From an uncultured Collinsella sp. (GTDB lineage: Bacteria; Actinomycetota; Coriobacteriia; Coriobacteriales; Coriobacteriaceae): 49,846 nt of DNA. The stretch covers positions 1 to 49,846 of the forward strand of contig CABQHT010000008.1 of assembly GCA_902464035.1 (NCBI GenBank), in the 5' to 3' direction. Position 1 is the first letter of the stretch; each line of letters begins with the position of its first letter. Made by a program: the position numbers and the translations under genes. The notes beneath the pieces were generated by a model. That model was not told the DNA's origin. It did no database searches and saw only the letters and a list, made by a program, of their open reading frames with translations. Positions 17,653 through 25,482 of the stretch are shown piece after piece.

Positions 17653-17678
17653 GCCCGGCGGCGAGGATGCCGCCGGGC
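17653..17678. promoter_or_regulatory. Intercistronic hairpin between DASS transporter and ubiD
   Basis: GCCCGGCGGC (17653-17662) pairs perfectly with GCCGCCGGGC (17669-17678). There is no T-run on the minus strand, so it may stabilise or attenuate the operon message rather than end it. Confidence 0.45.
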
Positions 17679-17773
17679 TGGGTAACGTAGTGGGGCCGCG
17701 GCGCTCATAGATGGGACGCTCGGCCACTCGCAGTTCGAGCACTCGGCTGCTTACAGCCCAAGCGCTCGACCGC

Positions 17774-19231
17774 TTACATCAGGCCAAAGAGGTGGAACCA
17801 GGCGGCCTCGACCAGCACGACGATAAAGACGACCACAGTGAGGGGAATGCCCATGCGCATAGCCTCTTTGGAGGTGTAGCCGCCGGCGTCCTTGCCCTCG
17901 CCGATAAGGATCGGCAGGTTGTGGAACGGCAGAATGTAGTGGATGTTGATGGACGTGAAGACGATGAGCGCCACGGCGAGCGGGCTCACGCTGGAGCCGG
18001 CCGCGAAGCTGATGAACGCCGGCACGCACACGCCGAGCACGGCCATGACCGAGCCCATGAACATGTGGATGATCATGGAGAGCGCGGCGACAAGCAGGGC
18101 GAACAGGAAGATGTTCTCGGGCACGGAGCTGGGAAGCACGACATCGGCGATCCAGGCGTTCATGCCGGTGGCACCGCCCACGGAACCCACGGCCATGGCG
18201 GCCGTCAGGAACATGAGGGACTTGATGTCGACAGCGTTCCAGCTGGCGGGGGTAAGGACCTCGCCGATGATGGGCATGGCGAGCGCGACACCGATGGCAA
18301 GTGTCACCCAGCCGATGTAATCGCCCGAGACGGTGAGCCACAGCGCGATGGCGATGACAAGCCACACGATGGTGCGGATCTCCTTGACGGAGAGCTTACC
18401 GAGCGCGGCCTGCTTGGCCACGATCCGCTCGCGATCGTAGACGAGCTCCTTGCTGGGTTTAAAGAGGAAGAGGCCCAGGAACAGCGTGCACAGCAGCGCG
18501 ACCAGCATAGGCACGCTCATGTACAGGAACCAGTCGACAAAGGACGGGCTCATGCCGCCGGCCTCGGCGCTGTACTGCGCAACGAGCGGGTTGAGCGTGG
18601 AATCGCCCGTCAGGAAGAACATGGAGCCCGGGGCGGCAGCGGCAAACACGAGGAAGCCGAGCTTGCCCTTGTCCTCGTCACCATAGCCGGCGGACTGGGC
18701 GATAACCGAGACGACGGCGAGGATGAGGAAGGCACGGGGGAACGGATGCGGGATCAGCAGCGACAGCACAAAGGTGAGCGCGAAGATCGAGATGATGAGC
18801 GACTTGGCGTCGCGCACGAACTTGAGCATGAACGCGTAGGCGATGCGCTCGCCCAGGCCCGACTCCTTGACGGCGCTGGCGATGAGGTAGGCGCCGATGA
18901 CGAGCCACATGGTGGCCTTGGTCCACGAGCTAAACGTGGAGGCGACCGTTGCCGAGATGCTCGCGGCGCCCGTGTCGTCCACGCACACCTTGAACAGGAC
19001 GAGCAGCGCGCAGTAGAGCAGGCCCACAAAGCCCGGCTGTGCCACACCGCATGCCCAGAACACTACCGTGGCGAGCGTCAGTGCCAGACAGGTCTGACCG
19101 CCGACCGTGAGCTCGACCGTCGAGCTCAGCTCCGCCAAAGGAAGAAACTTCACCAGCAAAAAGACAACGATACCCAGCACAAAGCCAACTTCGCGCTTGG
19201 TGATCTTAAACGCCTTCTTTTCCGCTTCCAT
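17774..19231 (-). CDS. DASS/SLC13 family anion symporter
   Basis: A 485-residue integral membrane protein with about 11-12 hydrophobic helices. It shows the divalent-anion:Na+ symporter pattern: a helix-hairpin region FFLTGDSTLNPLVAQ that corresponds to the substrate/Na+ site, and the second repeat ending SINIHYILPFHNLPILIGEG. It would bring a di- or monocarboxylate into the cell, probably the substrate of the UbiD enzyme encoded immediately downstream. The ATG at 19229-19231 is preceded by AAAGGTGGGG. It is the first gene of a DASS-ubiD-ubiX unit. The carried anion is unknown; citrate/succinate-type carriers are the family norm, and aromatic acids are an inference from context. Confidence 0.82.
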   Translation of the reverse strand: MEAEKKAFKITKREVGFVLGIVVFLLVKFLPLAELSSTVELTVGGQTCLALTLATVVFWACGVAQPGFVGLLYCALLVLFKVCVDDTGAASISATVASTFSSWTKATMWLVIGAYLIASAVKESGLGERIAYAFMLKFVRDAKSLIISIFALTFVLSLLIPHPFPRAFLILAVVSVIAQSAGYGDEDKGKLGFLVFAAAAPGSMFFLTGDSTLNPLVAQYSAEAGGMSPSFVDWFLYMSVPMLVALLCTLFLGLFLFKPSKELVYDRERIVAKQAALGKLSVKEIRTIVWLVIAIALWLTVSGDYIGWVTLAIGVALAMPIIGEVLTPASWNAVDIKSLMFLTAAMAVGSVGGATGMNAWIADVVLPSSVPENIFLFALLVAALSMIIHMFMGSVMAVLGVCVPAFISFAAGSSVSPLAVALIVFTSINIHYILPFHNLPILIGEGKDAGGYTSKEAMRMGIPLTVVVFIVVLVEAAWFHLFGLM

Positions 19232-19283
19232 CTCCCCACCTTTCTTGTTGAGGGCGCACCGGATTCGCGGCCACGTTGCCACT

Positions 19284-19313
19284 TAAAAAGGGGCGCCCGT
19301 TATCGGACACCCC
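19284..19313 (-). terminator. Terminator after the LpdD-Nudix fusion gene
   Basis: Minus-strand GGGGTGTCCG (19304-19313) pairs with CGGGCGCCCC (19290-19299) including G-T wobbles, followed by TTTTT. It separates the fusion gene transcript from the DASS-ubiD-ubiX unit. Confidence 0.75.
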
Positions 19314-19383
19314 TTACGTTGCGCTGTGTTGTGGCAATACAGTCAAGCGGGATTTTTGGATGAGAAGCGATCCTCTGGGCAAA

Positions 19384-19446
19384 AACCGTCACAACATTCG
19401 ACGCTTTTCCTCGATTTCGAGATTTTCATCGAATGTTGTGACGATT
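19384..19446. repeat. Palindromic repeat family A, copy 2
   Basis: An 18-bp inverted repeat with one mismatch (19384-19401 against 19429-19446), core CGTCACAACATTCGA, encloses CTCG-ATTT-CGAG. It is about 90% alike to the copy at 14488-14550 and, like it, lies at the 3' side of a minus-strand gene beside a family D repeat. Confidence 0.85.
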
Positions 19447-19449
19447 TGG

Positions 19450-19481
19450 ATGTGGCAAAGGGACTGTCTTTTGTTTCACAT
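19450..19481. repeat. Family D hairpin repeat at the stop codon of the fusion gene
   Basis: ATGTGGCAAAG pairs imperfectly with the right half ending TTTCACAT around GGACTGTC. On the minus strand its ATGTGA supplies the final Met codon and TGA stop of the LpdD-Nudix gene (19476-19481). Confidence 0.6.
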
Positions 19482-20423
19482 AGCGAGATCCGTACGGATG
19501 GATGGGTCGCTGAGGGCCTCGCGAAGCCAGGGGGCCAGCTGCTCGGGGTGACCCTGCAGGTAGCCTTTAAGCTCGAACGGGGCCACGCGGCGCACTTCCG
19601 AGATCTCCTCTTGGTTGATATGCAGCTCGCCCGGCTCAACATGGGCAAGGTAGACCTCGCACCATTCGCACTCGCAGCGGCCGTCGCCGTGGTCCTCGCG
19701 GTACACCACGTGTCCGAGGTGCTTGAGCTGATCGGGCTCGCGCGTGATGCCAAGCTCTTCGTTGATGCGACGTGCCGTGGCGGCCGCGACGTCTTCCCCG
19801 GGGAGCGGATGACCGGCGCAGCTATCGGCCAGCACCCCGCCCCACAGGCGTTTGAGCGGACTGCGACGACAGAGCAGCAGGCGCGCGTCTTCGCCCTGGC
19901 CCTCGACCAGAAGCGTCAGAAATGCCTGATGCAGGATTCCCTCGCCGGTATGGGCCTCGATGCGGTCGACGGGGCCAAGCGCCTCGCCGGTCGCGGCATC
20001 GACCGCCACGACCTCGGCGCCTGCGCCGCCTTCATCCCAGCCGGCGCGCAGAATGCGGGCTGCGGCCTCCTCGAGCGCGGCGATGAGTTCCTTGGTGGTA
20101 TCGAGCATGCGCCGCAAGTCGTCCGCCGTCGCGTTCTCCACATGAAAACCCGTGCTTGCAACTACCGGCACGCCAAAGCGCGTGGCCAGCGCCGCCGCAA
20201 TATCGTGCGCCGGAATTTCGTCTCGATGGCACGGAACGGCCAGGATGCTCACCGTCGCCGTACGGCCGGGCTCGGGGCGAGGAATGGCCTGCGCCGTGGC
20301 GCCCAGGTGCGCAAACTCCGGCGAGCAGGCGTACACCGCCATGCCTCGCGGCGTCACCGTCAACTGGGCCTCGAGCGCAAACTTGCCCTCGCCCACTACA
20401 ACCTTTGTCGTGTGCATACCCAT
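19476..20423 (-). CDS. Fusion of LpdD-like prenyl-flavin chaperone domain and IDI-like Nudix domain
   Basis: A 315-residue two-domain protein. Residues 1-120 resemble LpdD, the small subunit/chaperone of gallate decarboxylase: AHLGATAQAIP (39-49), CHRDEIPAHDIAAALA (65-80), then TGFHVENATADDL (91-103). Residues 137-300 resemble type I isopentenyl-diphosphate isomerase: EAHTGEGILHQAF (156-168), CRRSPLKRLWGGV, a Nudix box GHPLPGEDVAAATARRINEE with the RR variant typical of IDI, and ECEWCEVY. Metal ligands equivalent to E. coli Idi H25, H32, H69, E114 and E116 are present (H158, H165, H205, E251, E253). The catalytic Cys67 position is Ala203, with Cys202 next to it. The ATG at 20421-20423 has AGGAGATC upstream. 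It is encoded upstream of the DASS-ubiD-ubiX unit. A role in making or loading prenyl-FMN is inferred. Confidence 0.78.
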   Translation of the reverse strand: MGMHTTKVVVGEGKFALEAQLTVTPRGMAVYACSPEFAHLGATAQAIPRPEPGRTATVSILAVPCHRDEIPAHDIAAALATRFGVPVVASTGFHVENATADDLRRMLDTTKELIAALEEAAARILRAGWDEGGAGAEVVAVDAATGEALGPVDRIEAHTGEGILHQAFLTLLVEGQGEDARLLLCRRSPLKRLWGGVLADSCAGHPLPGEDVAAATARRINEELGITREPDQLKHLGHVVYREDHGDGRCECEWCEVYLAHVEPGELHINQEEISEVRRVAPFELKGYLQGHPEQLAPWLREALSDPSIRTDLAM

Positions 20424-20584
20424 GGGATCTCCTGTCGCCCGCAATGTACCTGAGACCATCTTCGCCTGTATTGCGACTATACAGGCAAGCGCAGCCTGCG
20501 ACAAAGGAGGCAGGCACCTGACACATTCTGTTAGAGTTGCAGGGATTGAATCCCGCTTATTCATGCGACATTGGAGTGACAACC
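20424..20584. promoter_or_regulatory. Divergent intergenic region between the fusion gene and MFS gene
   Basis: It holds the ribosome binding sites of both divergent genes and a degenerate family D copy (TGCGACAAAGGAGGCAGG from 20497). No strong sigma-70 promoter can be named by eye. Confidence 0.4.
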
Positions 20585-21838
20585 TTGACCGCCGCAACCA
20601 CGCCTAAAAGTAAGTCAACCGCCGCCGCGCTCTCCCCCGCGCGCACCAGGCTCTGCCTGGCGCTGCTCGTGCTGTTGGGATTCTCGCTCGGCTGCTCCGA
20701 GTTCGTGGTCATCGGCATCGAAAGCGACCTGGCGACGGAACTCGGCGTATCACTTGCCACTGCGGGCCAGCTCATCAGCGTGTTCGCGCTGGTCTACGCC
20801 ATCGCGACGCCGGTGCTTGCGCTCAGCACGGGGCGCTTCCGTCGTTACCAGCTGCTCGTGTGCTACAGCATTATCTTTGTGCTCGGCAATCTGGTCATGG
20901 CGTTGGCGCCCAACTTCCAGGTACTGTTTATCTCGCGCATTGTCCTGGGATCCGTCTCGGGCGCACTGCTCGCCGTGGGCGTGACGTACATCCCCGAGCT
21001 GCTGTCCCCGCAGCAAACTTCGCTTGCCATCTCGGTCGTGTACGGCGCGTTTTCCGTGGCGATGGTCTTTGTGACCTCGATTGGCAAGTTTGTGGCCGAC
21101 ACGCTCGACTGGCACGTGGCCATGTACGGTACGCTGACCTTTGCCGTTTTGATCTGCGGAGCGCTCGTGGCGTTTATGCCGCGCGCCGGACAGACCGACG
21201 AACCTGCCACCTTTCGCGAGCAGGCGGGGCTTCTACGCGAACCGAGCATCATCACCGGCATGCTCATCTTTTTGTTTGGCGTGGGATCGGTCTATGTGTT
21301 CTACGGCTACGTGACGCCTTATCTTGAGCAGGTGCTGGGCATGGGCACTGTTCAGGCGAGCACCACGCTTATGGCCTACGGCGTGTTCTGCCTGGTCTCG
21401 AACATCTTGGGCGGATGGATCGACGCGCGCTTTGGCATGAAGGCGCTGCTTGTGACGTTTGTGCTGCAAGCTGCGGCGTTACTCGGGCTGTTTGCCGTGG
21501 GCGACACCATGCCGCTCGCGCTGGTCTTTGTCTTTAGCCTAGCGCTGCTCATGTACCTGTTCTCGGTGTCATGCATCACGCACTTTATGGACGTGGCGCG
21601 CAGCCGCCATCCCAAATCGATGGTACTCGCGAGCTCGGTAGAACCCATGGCGTTTAACGTCGGCATTTCGTTTGGCACCGCAGTGGGCGGCGCCGTGGTG
21701 AGCAGCGTTGGCATTGCCTACGTTGGCGCGGTTGGTGCCGCGTTCTCGCTTGTGGCCTGGGCGCTTACGCTGGTGACGATTAAGTTGGCTCGCTGGGAGC
21801 GCCGTCGTCAATCAGCACAGCCCTCAATACGAGCATAG
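20585..21838 (+). CDS. MFS transporter, DHA1 type (drug/sugar efflux)
   Basis: A 417-residue protein with about 12 membrane helices. The first helix carries LGCSEFVVIGIESDLATELG, the motif of AraJ/YdhP-like DHA1 exporters, followed by LATAGQLISVFALVYAIATP and the loop motif with GRFRRYQLL. Such pumps export drugs, sugars or amino-acid derivatives by proton antiport. I chose the TTG start at 20585 because GGAG lies 8 bases upstream. A GTG at 20576 and an ATG at 20537 are in frame but lack a good site. It is transcribed divergently from the LpdD-Nudix gene. The substrate is unknown. Confidence 0.8.
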   Translation: MTAATTPKSKSTAAALSPARTRLCLALLVLLGFSLGCSEFVVIGIESDLATELGVSLATAGQLISVFALVYAIATPVLALSTGRFRRYQLLVCYSIIFVLGNLVMALAPNFQVLFISRIVLGSVSGALLAVGVTYIPELLSPQQTSLAISVVYGAFSVAMVFVTSIGKFVADTLDWHVAMYGTLTFAVLICGALVAFMPRAGQTDEPATFREQAGLLREPSIITGMLIFLFGVGSVYVFYGYVTPYLEQVLGMGTVQASTTLMAYGVFCLVSNILGGWIDARFGMKALLVTFVLQAAALLGLFAVGDTMPLALVFVFSLALLMYLFSVSCITHFMDVARSRHPKSMVLASSVEPMAFNVGISFGTAVGGAVVSSVGIAYVGAVGAAFSLVAWALTLVTIKLARWERRRQSAQPSIRA

Positions 21839-22009
21839 GGGCGAACACAGCCCAGGAGCCCAGGGTGGCGAGCAACCGGTGAAAACCGTCCCATACGGGT
21901 AGTACTTATCCACCTGCAAGCTCCAGCAGTGCAATTTCATGTATTTCAGATACACGATTTTCTACGATTTCGTGTATTTCAAGTACACGAAATGCGCGTG
22001 GGGTAACTC

Positions 22010-22046
22010 AAAGGCGGCGGCAGCCCATTGTCTGCCGCCGCCTTTT
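22010..22046. terminator. Strong bidirectional terminator
   Basis: AAAGGCGGCGGCAG (22010-22023) pairs perfectly with CTGCCGCCGCCTTT (22032-22045), with A and T tails that would work in both directions. On the plus strand it follows the MFS gene at a distance of 170 bases. On the minus strand it follows the small coding remnant at 22076-22141. Confidence 0.8.
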
Positions 22047-22075
22047 ATACCGGATTTTATAGATATGTGGGGCGT

Positions 22076-22141
22076 TTACTCCATGCCCAGCAGCTCGCGC
22101 ATCTGAGTTGCGTAGTTAGATGCCATGTTACCGTAGACAAT
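22076..22141 (-). pseudogene. Possible 3' tail of a lost gene
   Basis: An open stretch of 21 codons ending in TAA (22076-22078), reading VYGNMASNYATQMRELLGME at its end, sits just upstream of a perfect terminator on the minus strand. The amphipathic, natural-looking C-terminus next to an intact terminator suggests the rest of a gene was deleted. I do not recognise the parent family; chance is possible. Confidence 0.35.
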
Positions 22142-22165
22142 CTACACGCCGCCGTTAACATGCAC

Positions 22166-22210
22166 ATGAGCCAGGCCCCCGAATCCGCCCGATTTGGGGG
22201 CCTGGCTCAT
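22166..22210. repeat. Long perfect hairpin before the acyltransferase gene
   Basis: ATGAGCCAGGCCCCC (22166-22180) pairs perfectly with 22196-22210. The stem extends inward through GAATC/GATTT to a five-base loop, giving 20 bp. No long T-run follows on either strand, so it may be a regulatory or repeat hairpin rather than a simple terminator. Confidence 0.7.
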
Positions 22211-22238
22211 CAAAATGTACGCTAAATCCATGAGGGTA

Positions 22239-22244
22239 TATAAT
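22239..22244 (+). promoter_or_regulatory. Candidate -10 box for the acyltransferase gene
   Basis: A consensus TATAAT lies 36 bases upstream of the ATG. The matching -35 region (TGTACG) is weak. Confidence 0.4.
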
Positions 22245-22279
22245 GGGACGTTCTGTTCGAATGCACGAAGGAAGGGGTG

Positions 22280-23390
22280 ATGATGCCTGGTCACGAGAAG
22301 CGCGTCTTGTCGCTTGACGGCCTGCGAGGGCTCGGGGCTCTGATGGTGTTCCTGTATCACGTCGACATCATGGTCAAGCCGTTTGGCGCGGGGGGGTCCG
22401 AGTCTCTTCCCTGGCACCGCGTCGGTTATGGTGTTCTTCATCCTGTCTGGCATAGTGCTGTCTCTTGTTCCCTTTAAGCACATGGGAAACGGCGGGTACG
22501 ACTGGCTTGGCTATTACCCAAGAAGGGTCGTCCGCCTTTGCGGGCCGCTGTTTGCGGCGATTGCGCTGGCCCTTCCTGCGGGCTACGTGGCCTGGCGCCT
22601 GGGGTCCACATCGCGCTCCGCGCTTGCCGTCGCCTACGACGCGGGCCTTCCCACTGCGGTTCATGACATCCTCATGCAGTTCGACGTGCTGTTCAACGTG
22701 TCCGATGGCGTCAACAACCTCTTTGGCGCGCAGCTCGTCCGCGTTGACTCTCCCGTCTGGTCCATGAGCTGGGAGCTCTGGTTTAGCCTGACGCTTCCGC
22801 TGGCCATCTGGTGCATATCAAGGATTCGCCGGACGGGTCTGGCGGTTGTTGCGACCTTTATTGCGGTGCTTGTCTCGCACTGGACGGGCTACTTTCCGCT
22901 GCGCTTTTGCCTGATGTTCTGGCTTGGCGTCATGGTGGCCCGGCGATTCGACAAAATCAAGGCCGCCAAGCTTTCAATGCTGGCCGAGCTGGCGCTGCTT
23001 GTAGCCTCCGTTGGTGTTATCGAGCTCTCGCTCGCGTGGCATCCCGGTGGGGTCCTCGAGGCGTTGAAGTCCACCGCCATGAACGCGGCCTGCCTGGTGG
23101 TGGTTGTCGTCGCGATCGCCGACGGGTTCACGCGCCGTGCGCTCTCTGCGGCCCCCATGGTCTTTTTGGGAAAGGTGTCGTACAGCCTCTACCTTACCCA
23201 CGCCATTGTCATCGGTGCGCTCGTTGCCCTGCTGCCCAGGCTCGGGATTGTCGACCCGCTCGCGATTGCCGCGGTCTCGCTGCCCGCAAGCATGCTCGTC
23301 TCCGTTGTGTTCTGGCGCATAATCGAGGTTCCCAGCATGAACCTGTCGCGCTCGCTGGCATCGTCAGGGCCTAGGGACGCCGTTCGATAA
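22280..23390 (+). pseudogene. Acyltransferase 3 (OafA-like) gene, frame broken at a G7 tract
   Basis: The first frame (ATG 22280, ribosome binding site AAGGAAGGGG) encodes the family N-terminus LSLDGLRGLGALMVFLYHVD, then breaks at seven G residues (22390-22396) and stops at 22477. The next frame carries the rest: ASVMVFFILSGIVLSLV, the membrane helices, DSPVWSMSWELWFSLTLPLA, and a C-terminal KVSYSLYLTHAIVI, ending at 23390. Removing one G restores a single 369-residue membrane acyltransferase with no residues missing. The family moves acetyl or other acyl groups onto surface polysaccharides or peptidoglycan. The state seen here is OFF. It could be a phase-variable gene, a recent pseudogene or a sequencing error in a homopolymer. 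Confidence 0.8.
22390..22396 (+). repeat. G7 tract that breaks the acyltransferase frame
   Basis: Seven consecutive G residues at the point where the two halves of the acyltransferase frame fail to join. Six (or nine) G would give an open frame. Confidence 0.85.
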
Positions 23391-23426
23391 TGTGTCGTAC
23401 TTGGCTTCGTTTGGAGAGAGCTGATC

Positions 23427-23891
23427 ATGAATAGCCCAAAGCCCGTCCACCGCGTTCTCTTTGTCTGCCACGGCAACATCTGCCGCTCGACGATGGCTGA
23501 ATCGGTGTTTACCGAGCTGGTGCACCGCGCCGGGCGCGCGGGCGAGTTTGTCATTGATTCCGCCGCGACCTCGACCGAGGAGATCGGCAACCCGCCACAT
23601 CACGGTACCGTTGCCAAGCTACGCGAGGTCGGGATTCCCGTCGTTGCGCACCGTGCCCGCCAGGTGCGTCGCACAGAGTATGGCAACTGGGATCACATTG
23701 TTTATATGGATGCTGAGAACGCGCGTGGCCTGCGTCGCATCTTTGGCAACGACCCCGACGGCAAAATTACGCGCTTGCTCGATTGGACCGAGCGCCCCGG
23801 CGACGTGGCCGATCCCTGGTACACCGGCAACTTCGATGCCACCTACCGCGATGTGCTCGACGGTTGCACCGCTATGCTCGAGCAGATGTAG
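23427..23891 (+). CDS. Low-molecular-weight protein tyrosine phosphatase
   Basis: A 154-residue cytoplasmic phosphatase. The P-loop CHGNICRS (C-x5-R-S, residues 14-21) supplies the nucleophilic Cys and phosphate-binding Arg. The general-acid Asp is in DPWYTGNF near residue 128. HRARQV near 77 is also typical. Length is standard. The ATG at 23427 has GGAGAGAG upstream. These enzymes dephosphorylate tyrosine on proteins, often kinases that control exopolysaccharide synthesis. It begins 36 bases after the acyltransferase gene on the same strand, so co-transcription and a shared surface-polysaccharide role are plausible. Confidence 0.92.
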   Translation: MNSPKPVHRVLFVCHGNICRSTMAESVFTELVHRAGRAGEFVIDSAATSTEEIGNPPHHGTVAKLREVGIPVVAHRARQVRRTEYGNWDHIVYMDAENARGLRRIFGNDPDGKITRLLDWTERPGDVADPWYTGNFDATYRDVLDGCTAMLEQM

Positions 23892-23937
23892 GTTCGCGGG
23901 CGCACAAACCGCGCGAACCGCGTCATCGGTATACATC

Positions 23938-24030
23938 GAGCGTGGATTTTCTCTCGTATACAGATCGAGCGTGGAAAATCTCCCACTTTGAGCGTTCAAG
24001 TGCGCTCTAAACGGGAGAAAATCCACGCTC
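23938..24030. repeat. Palindromic repeat family B, copy 1
   Basis: GAGCGTGGATTTTCTC (23938-23953) is perfectly complementary to 24015-24030. A second left arm, GAGCGTGGAAAATCTCCC (23967-23984), can pair with the same right arm. An inner GAGCG/CGCTC stem fills the middle. A related element lies at 25644-25736, on the other side of the ATPase gene and in the same orientation. Confidence 0.8.
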
Positions 24031-24060
24031 ATTTTCTCGGGCAGTGGAACTCGATACGAC

Positions 24061-24084
24061 CAAGGGACTGCCCCTTTGTCACAT
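24061..24084. repeat. Family D repeat after the ATPase gene
   Basis: Reads CAAGGGACTGCCCCTTTG then TCACAT. On the minus strand it lies 12 bases downstream of the ATPase stop and may act as part of a terminator. Confidence 0.5.
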
Positions 24085-24096
24085 TCGGGACTGGCC

Positions 24097-25458
24097 CTAG
24101 ACCGGCTTGACCTCCAGCTTTATCCCCTCGGCGCAGGAGTCACCCAAAACATCCGAAAGGGCCCAGGTCGCATATAGCGGCAAATAAAGAACAGCTCCGC
24201 TGCGTTCAACGTTGCCTCTCGAGAAAACAATCCCGAGCCTTACACCATATTCGGCCGTATCAAGCACATGGCCGAGCGCGGCGTGCGCGTGGTAATAGGA
24301 ACCCGATTTAACCTCGATCGGAACAGCTGTTCCATCCGGTCCGTCGACCACAAAGTCCACTTCGCCGCGCTTCTTTGTCTGATAGTAGTAAAGCTGGCGA
24401 TTTTGGGCAGCCAGCTGCTGGGCCACCACGTTTTCGTAAATACCGCCCAGATTGGGTTCCTTGCTATCAAGATACGCCGCCTGGGCGACGCCAACGGGGT
24501 AGCGCGCCATCAACATGCCCGTATCCGATTGGTATAGCTTGAACTGCGATGGCCGTGCCGTCTTGAGCAGGGGCGACTTTGGCTCGGTTACGATATCCGC
24601 CTTGAGAGCAACGCCGGCATCGACAAGCCAGACAAAATCTCGCTGGTACTTGTCGTAATGCGCCTTGGGGTCAATGGAATTGAGCACGAAGCGTTTGTTT
24701 TCGCCCTCGAGCATAATAGGGAGCTGATCGTAAATGCTCTGCACCTGAAGGGCTCGCCCGCTTGCATACTTGGAGATATCCCGCCGGTACTGTTCGTTGA
24801 GCTCTGACTGTAGCTGACGAACAGAGGCAAGGTCGCCCCGCGTGTCAAGGAAACGCTGCACGACCTCTGGCATTCCACCGACAACGGTATAGGTCCTGAA
24901 GTTTGCCATCATCGCGTCGTGAATGTAATCAGGAATGGGCTTCTCGCTGATACACGCGTCGCGTATCGTTTGGCGAGCTCCCTCGCTCACCCCGATCGCC
25001 CAGCAAAACTCCTCAAAATCGAGCGGGAACATCCTAAGCTCGTGAACATATCCCACGGGATAGGACCTAACGCCCTTGAACTGGGTCCCGAGCATTGACC
25101 CCGAAAACGCCCAGCGGCACCTCCCGTCCTCAACAAGGAACTTTGCCATCGTCATGATGTCGGGGGCCTCTTGGACCTCATCGATAAACACGAGCGTTTT
25201 GCCCGGTGCTATCGGCTTTCCCGAGAGAAGCGTCACCCTGCTGATGAAATCGTCGGCATCCCGTGCCTCGAGAAGAGCATCTTTTGCCTGGCGATTTTCC
25301 GCGAGATTGAGCTCGATATAGGTTGCGTAGTTTGACTTACCGAACTCGCGAATCGAGTAGCTCTTACCGATTTGGCGAGAACCCGTGACGAACAACGCCT
25401 TTCGTTCAATGGATCTCTGCCAACAATCAAGCTCATCAGCGATTTTCCTGCGCAACAT
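24097..25458 (-). CDS. AAA ATPase with C-terminal DUF4143 nuclease-like domain
   Basis: A 453-residue protein. The N-terminal AAA_14 domain has Walker A TGSRQIGKS near residue 30 and Walker B TLVFIDEVQEAP near 95. A middle winged-helix segment contains YRRDISKYASG. The C-terminal DUF4143 part contains GEVDFVVDG...PIEVKSG, the D...ExK pattern of restriction-endonuclease-like folds, although its nuclease activity is unproven. Such proteins are common in gut anaerobes and archaea; their cellular job is unclear. I chose the ATG at 25456-25458, with GGGAG 7 bases upstream. An ATG 12 bases earlier is also possible. It lies alone, pointing against its neighbours, between two family B palindromes, which suggests an inserted cassette. 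Confidence 0.85.
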   Translation of the reverse strand: MLRRKIADELDCWQRSIERKALFVTGSRQIGKSYSIREFGKSNYATYIELNLAENRQAKDALLEARDADDFISRVTLLSGKPIAPGKTLVFIDEVQEAPDIMTMAKFLVEDGRCRWAFSGSMLGTQFKGVRSYPVGYVHELRMFPLDFEEFCWAIGVSEGARQTIRDACISEKPIPDYIHDAMMANFRTYTVVGGMPEVVQRFLDTRGDLASVRQLQSELNEQYRRDISKYASGRALQVQSIYDQLPIMLEGENKRFVLNSIDPKAHYDKYQRDFVWLVDAGVALKADIVTEPKSPLLKTARPSQFKLYQSDTGMLMARYPVGVAQAAYLDSKEPNLGGIYENVVAQQLAAQNRQLYYYQTKKRGEVDFVVDGPDGTAVPIEVKSGSYYHAHAALGHVLDTAEYGVRLGIVFSRGNVERSGAVLYLPLYATWALSDVLGDSCAEGIKLEVKPV

Positions 25459-25482
25459 AAGCTCTCCCATCGCCTCGATAAA

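Noticed and set aside
17711..19363. A 550-codon plus-strand frame opposite the DASS transporter
   Set aside because: The product is His/Gly/Asp-rich without motifs and lies antisense to an obvious membrane transporter.
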